A program made the translations under genes and the position numbers. Of a stretch of 33,773 bases of DNA, positions 32,828-33,773 are shown piece by piece. The DNA comes from an uncultured Oscillospiraceae bacterium (lineage in GTDB: Bacteria; Bacillota; Clostridia; Oscillospirales; Ruminococcaceae), in the NCBI GenBank assembly GCA_934462925.1, contig CAKSIT010000020.1:1-33773 (forward strand). Reading direction: 5' to 3'. The notes under the pieces were generated by a model, which did no database searches, was not told the origin of the DNA, and saw nothing but the letters and a program-made list of their open reading frames with translations. Each line of letters opens with the position of its first letter. Position 1 is the first letter of the stretch.

Positions 32828-33565
32828 TCAAATCGTCAATGAAAGACTTCCCGATTCCACATTAAGGAATTTACGATACTGCTCAATAAAGCTTTTCTTA
32901 TACTGCCGTGAACTCCATAACCTTTCACCGCACTTTAATTCTATTTCAACGTCGTTCACGGTCTGTATCTTATGTAAATTAACAAGACAGCTTTTAGAGC
33001 AATGCAGGAAAGAATCGGGCAGATTTTCTTCAAACCATGAAATGCCGAACTTTGTTTCAAAGCATTCTCCGCCCTCCGTATAAATATACGATATGCGATT
33101 ATTATGCTGCACATACAGGATTTCCGAAACAGGAATTGATATATATTCCTTATCCACCAGTCTGACAACAACGCTGTTGCTTCCATTTCTTCCGATAGTC
33201 CTCTTAAGCATATCCAAAACATGGCGCATAAAAGAACGGCTTACCGGCTTTTTTATTAGTGCAAAGGGTCTGAAAATATCAGCGTAATCAAATATTCGCT
33301 GACAATACTCAACGCAGTTCTCAGTTATATATACTATTTCAATATGAGGAAAGCGCCTTTTTATTTCCAGTGCCGCTTCAACGCCGCTGCGATAATTTAT
33401 TTCGGTTGCAATAAAAATACAATCATATTTTGCAAGTTCCCCGCCGAGGGTAAGCTGCTCATACTCAGAAAAAGTATAGACATCTATTAAGCTGTCGTAG
33501 GCTTGCAATTCCTCAATAAACTTGTTCATAAACTCGGTTGATTTATCGCATATTGCTATGTTCAT
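32828..33565 (-). CDS. LytTR-family regulator with pseudo-receiver domain
   Basis: A 245-residue regulator with a receiver-like domain at about residues 1-115 and a LytTR DNA-binding domain at about 130-240 (VVRLVDKEYISIPVSEILYV, then HNNRISYIYTEGG, and FLHCSKSCLVNLHKIQTV). In the receiver D7 and the lysine pair of LIKKPVS remain, but the phosphorylated aspartate is replaced: CIFIATEIN has A53 where LDI is normal. It is thus unlikely to be switched by a histidine kinase. ATG 33565 follows CGGAGGA. It lies just before the WXG100 promoter and is the obvious candidate to control the locus. Its own stop is 168 bases from the next gene. Confidence 0.88.
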   Translation of the reverse strand: MNIAICDKSTEFMNKFIEELQAYDSLIDVYTFSEYEQLTLGGELAKYDCIFIATEINYRSGVEAALEIKRRFPHIEIVYITENCVEYCQRIFDYADIFRPFALIKKPVSRSFMRHVLDMLKRTIGRNGSNSVVVRLVDKEYISIPVSEILYVQHNNRISYIYTEGGECFETKFGISWFEENLPDSFLHCSKSCLVNLHKIQTVNDVEIELKCGERLWSSRQYKKSFIEQYRKFLNVESGSLSLTI

Positions 33566-33614
33566 TTTATTATCCTCCGAAATTTAGTAGTGATGTAGAC
33601 AATGTCTCCAAAAC

Positions 33615-33648
33615 AAAAAGCGCATCTATGAATAATCATAGATGCGCT
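33615..33648 (-). terminator. Terminator of a minus-strand gene beyond the window
   Basis: A perfect 13-bp stem AGCGCATCTATGA/TCATAGATGCGCT with a 4-base loop is followed on the minus strand by TTTTTGTTTT. It separates the LytTR gene from whatever lies beyond 33650. Confidence 0.88.
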
Positions 33649-33696
33649 ATACATATTTTGTAATTAAATCCAGATAAAGCCAGCTTATAGATATAA

Positions 33697-33773
<77 letters not shown>

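Overview
The window looks like the chromosome of a motile, Gram-positive Clostridia-type bacterium, perhaps of the Oscillospiraceae/Ruminococcaceae kind. The evidence is a T-box leader in front of cysE-cysS, Shine-Dalgarno sites of the AGGAGG type, SigA-like promoters with 17-bp spacing, lipoprotein signal peptides, and a chemoreceptor, CheV and YjfB-type motility protein with no outer-membrane genes. The genus cannot be read from the sequence.

Bases 1-13300 are GC-rich and mostly housekeeping. They hold a MerR-type regulator; a chemotaxis/motility group (methyl-accepting receptor and CheV on minus, YjfB-like protein on plus); a cluster of hairpins at 4.6-4.9 kb; a minus-strand operon of metallophosphoesterase, biotin ligase and CYTH-domain protein; a plus-strand set of four small unrecognised proteins, one carrying seven 12-residue repeats; a cysteine-type T-box leader with cysE and cysS; and three tandem cyclophilin-like lipoproteins that lose catalytic residues to different degrees. 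A long two-way terminator at 13.3 kb closes this part.

Bases 13300-32730 are visibly more AT-rich and read entirely on the minus strand as what looks like one 19-kb operon of 14 genes, many joined by ATGA overlaps or gaps of a few bases. In transcription order it encodes two WXG100-like small proteins, an SLH-like/Ig-like lipoprotein, a single-pass Asp/Asn/Ser-rich membrane protein, a large exported protein, a zinc-ribbon pseudokinase, an EssC-type FtsK/SpoIIIE ATPase with two FHA-like domains, a YukD/EsaB-like ubiquitin-fold protein, and then a complete inner-membrane Tad (type IVc) pilus engine: CpaB-like, CpaE/TadZ-like, CpaF-like, TadB-like, TadC-like, a small pilin and two pseudopilins. 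Upstream lies a LytTR regulator whose receiver domain lacks the phosphorylated aspartate.

The main discovery candidate is this fusion of a type VII secretion core with a Tad pilus engine in one transcript. The arrangement suggests one envelope machine, or two coupled ones, in which WXG100 proteins and the large surface proteins are substrates or outer parts. EsaA, EssA, a membrane EssB, a prepilin peptidase and any LXG-type toxin are absent from the window, so it is not a standard copy of either system. The window ends in a (TCTG)n tetranucleotide tract that runs to its last base.
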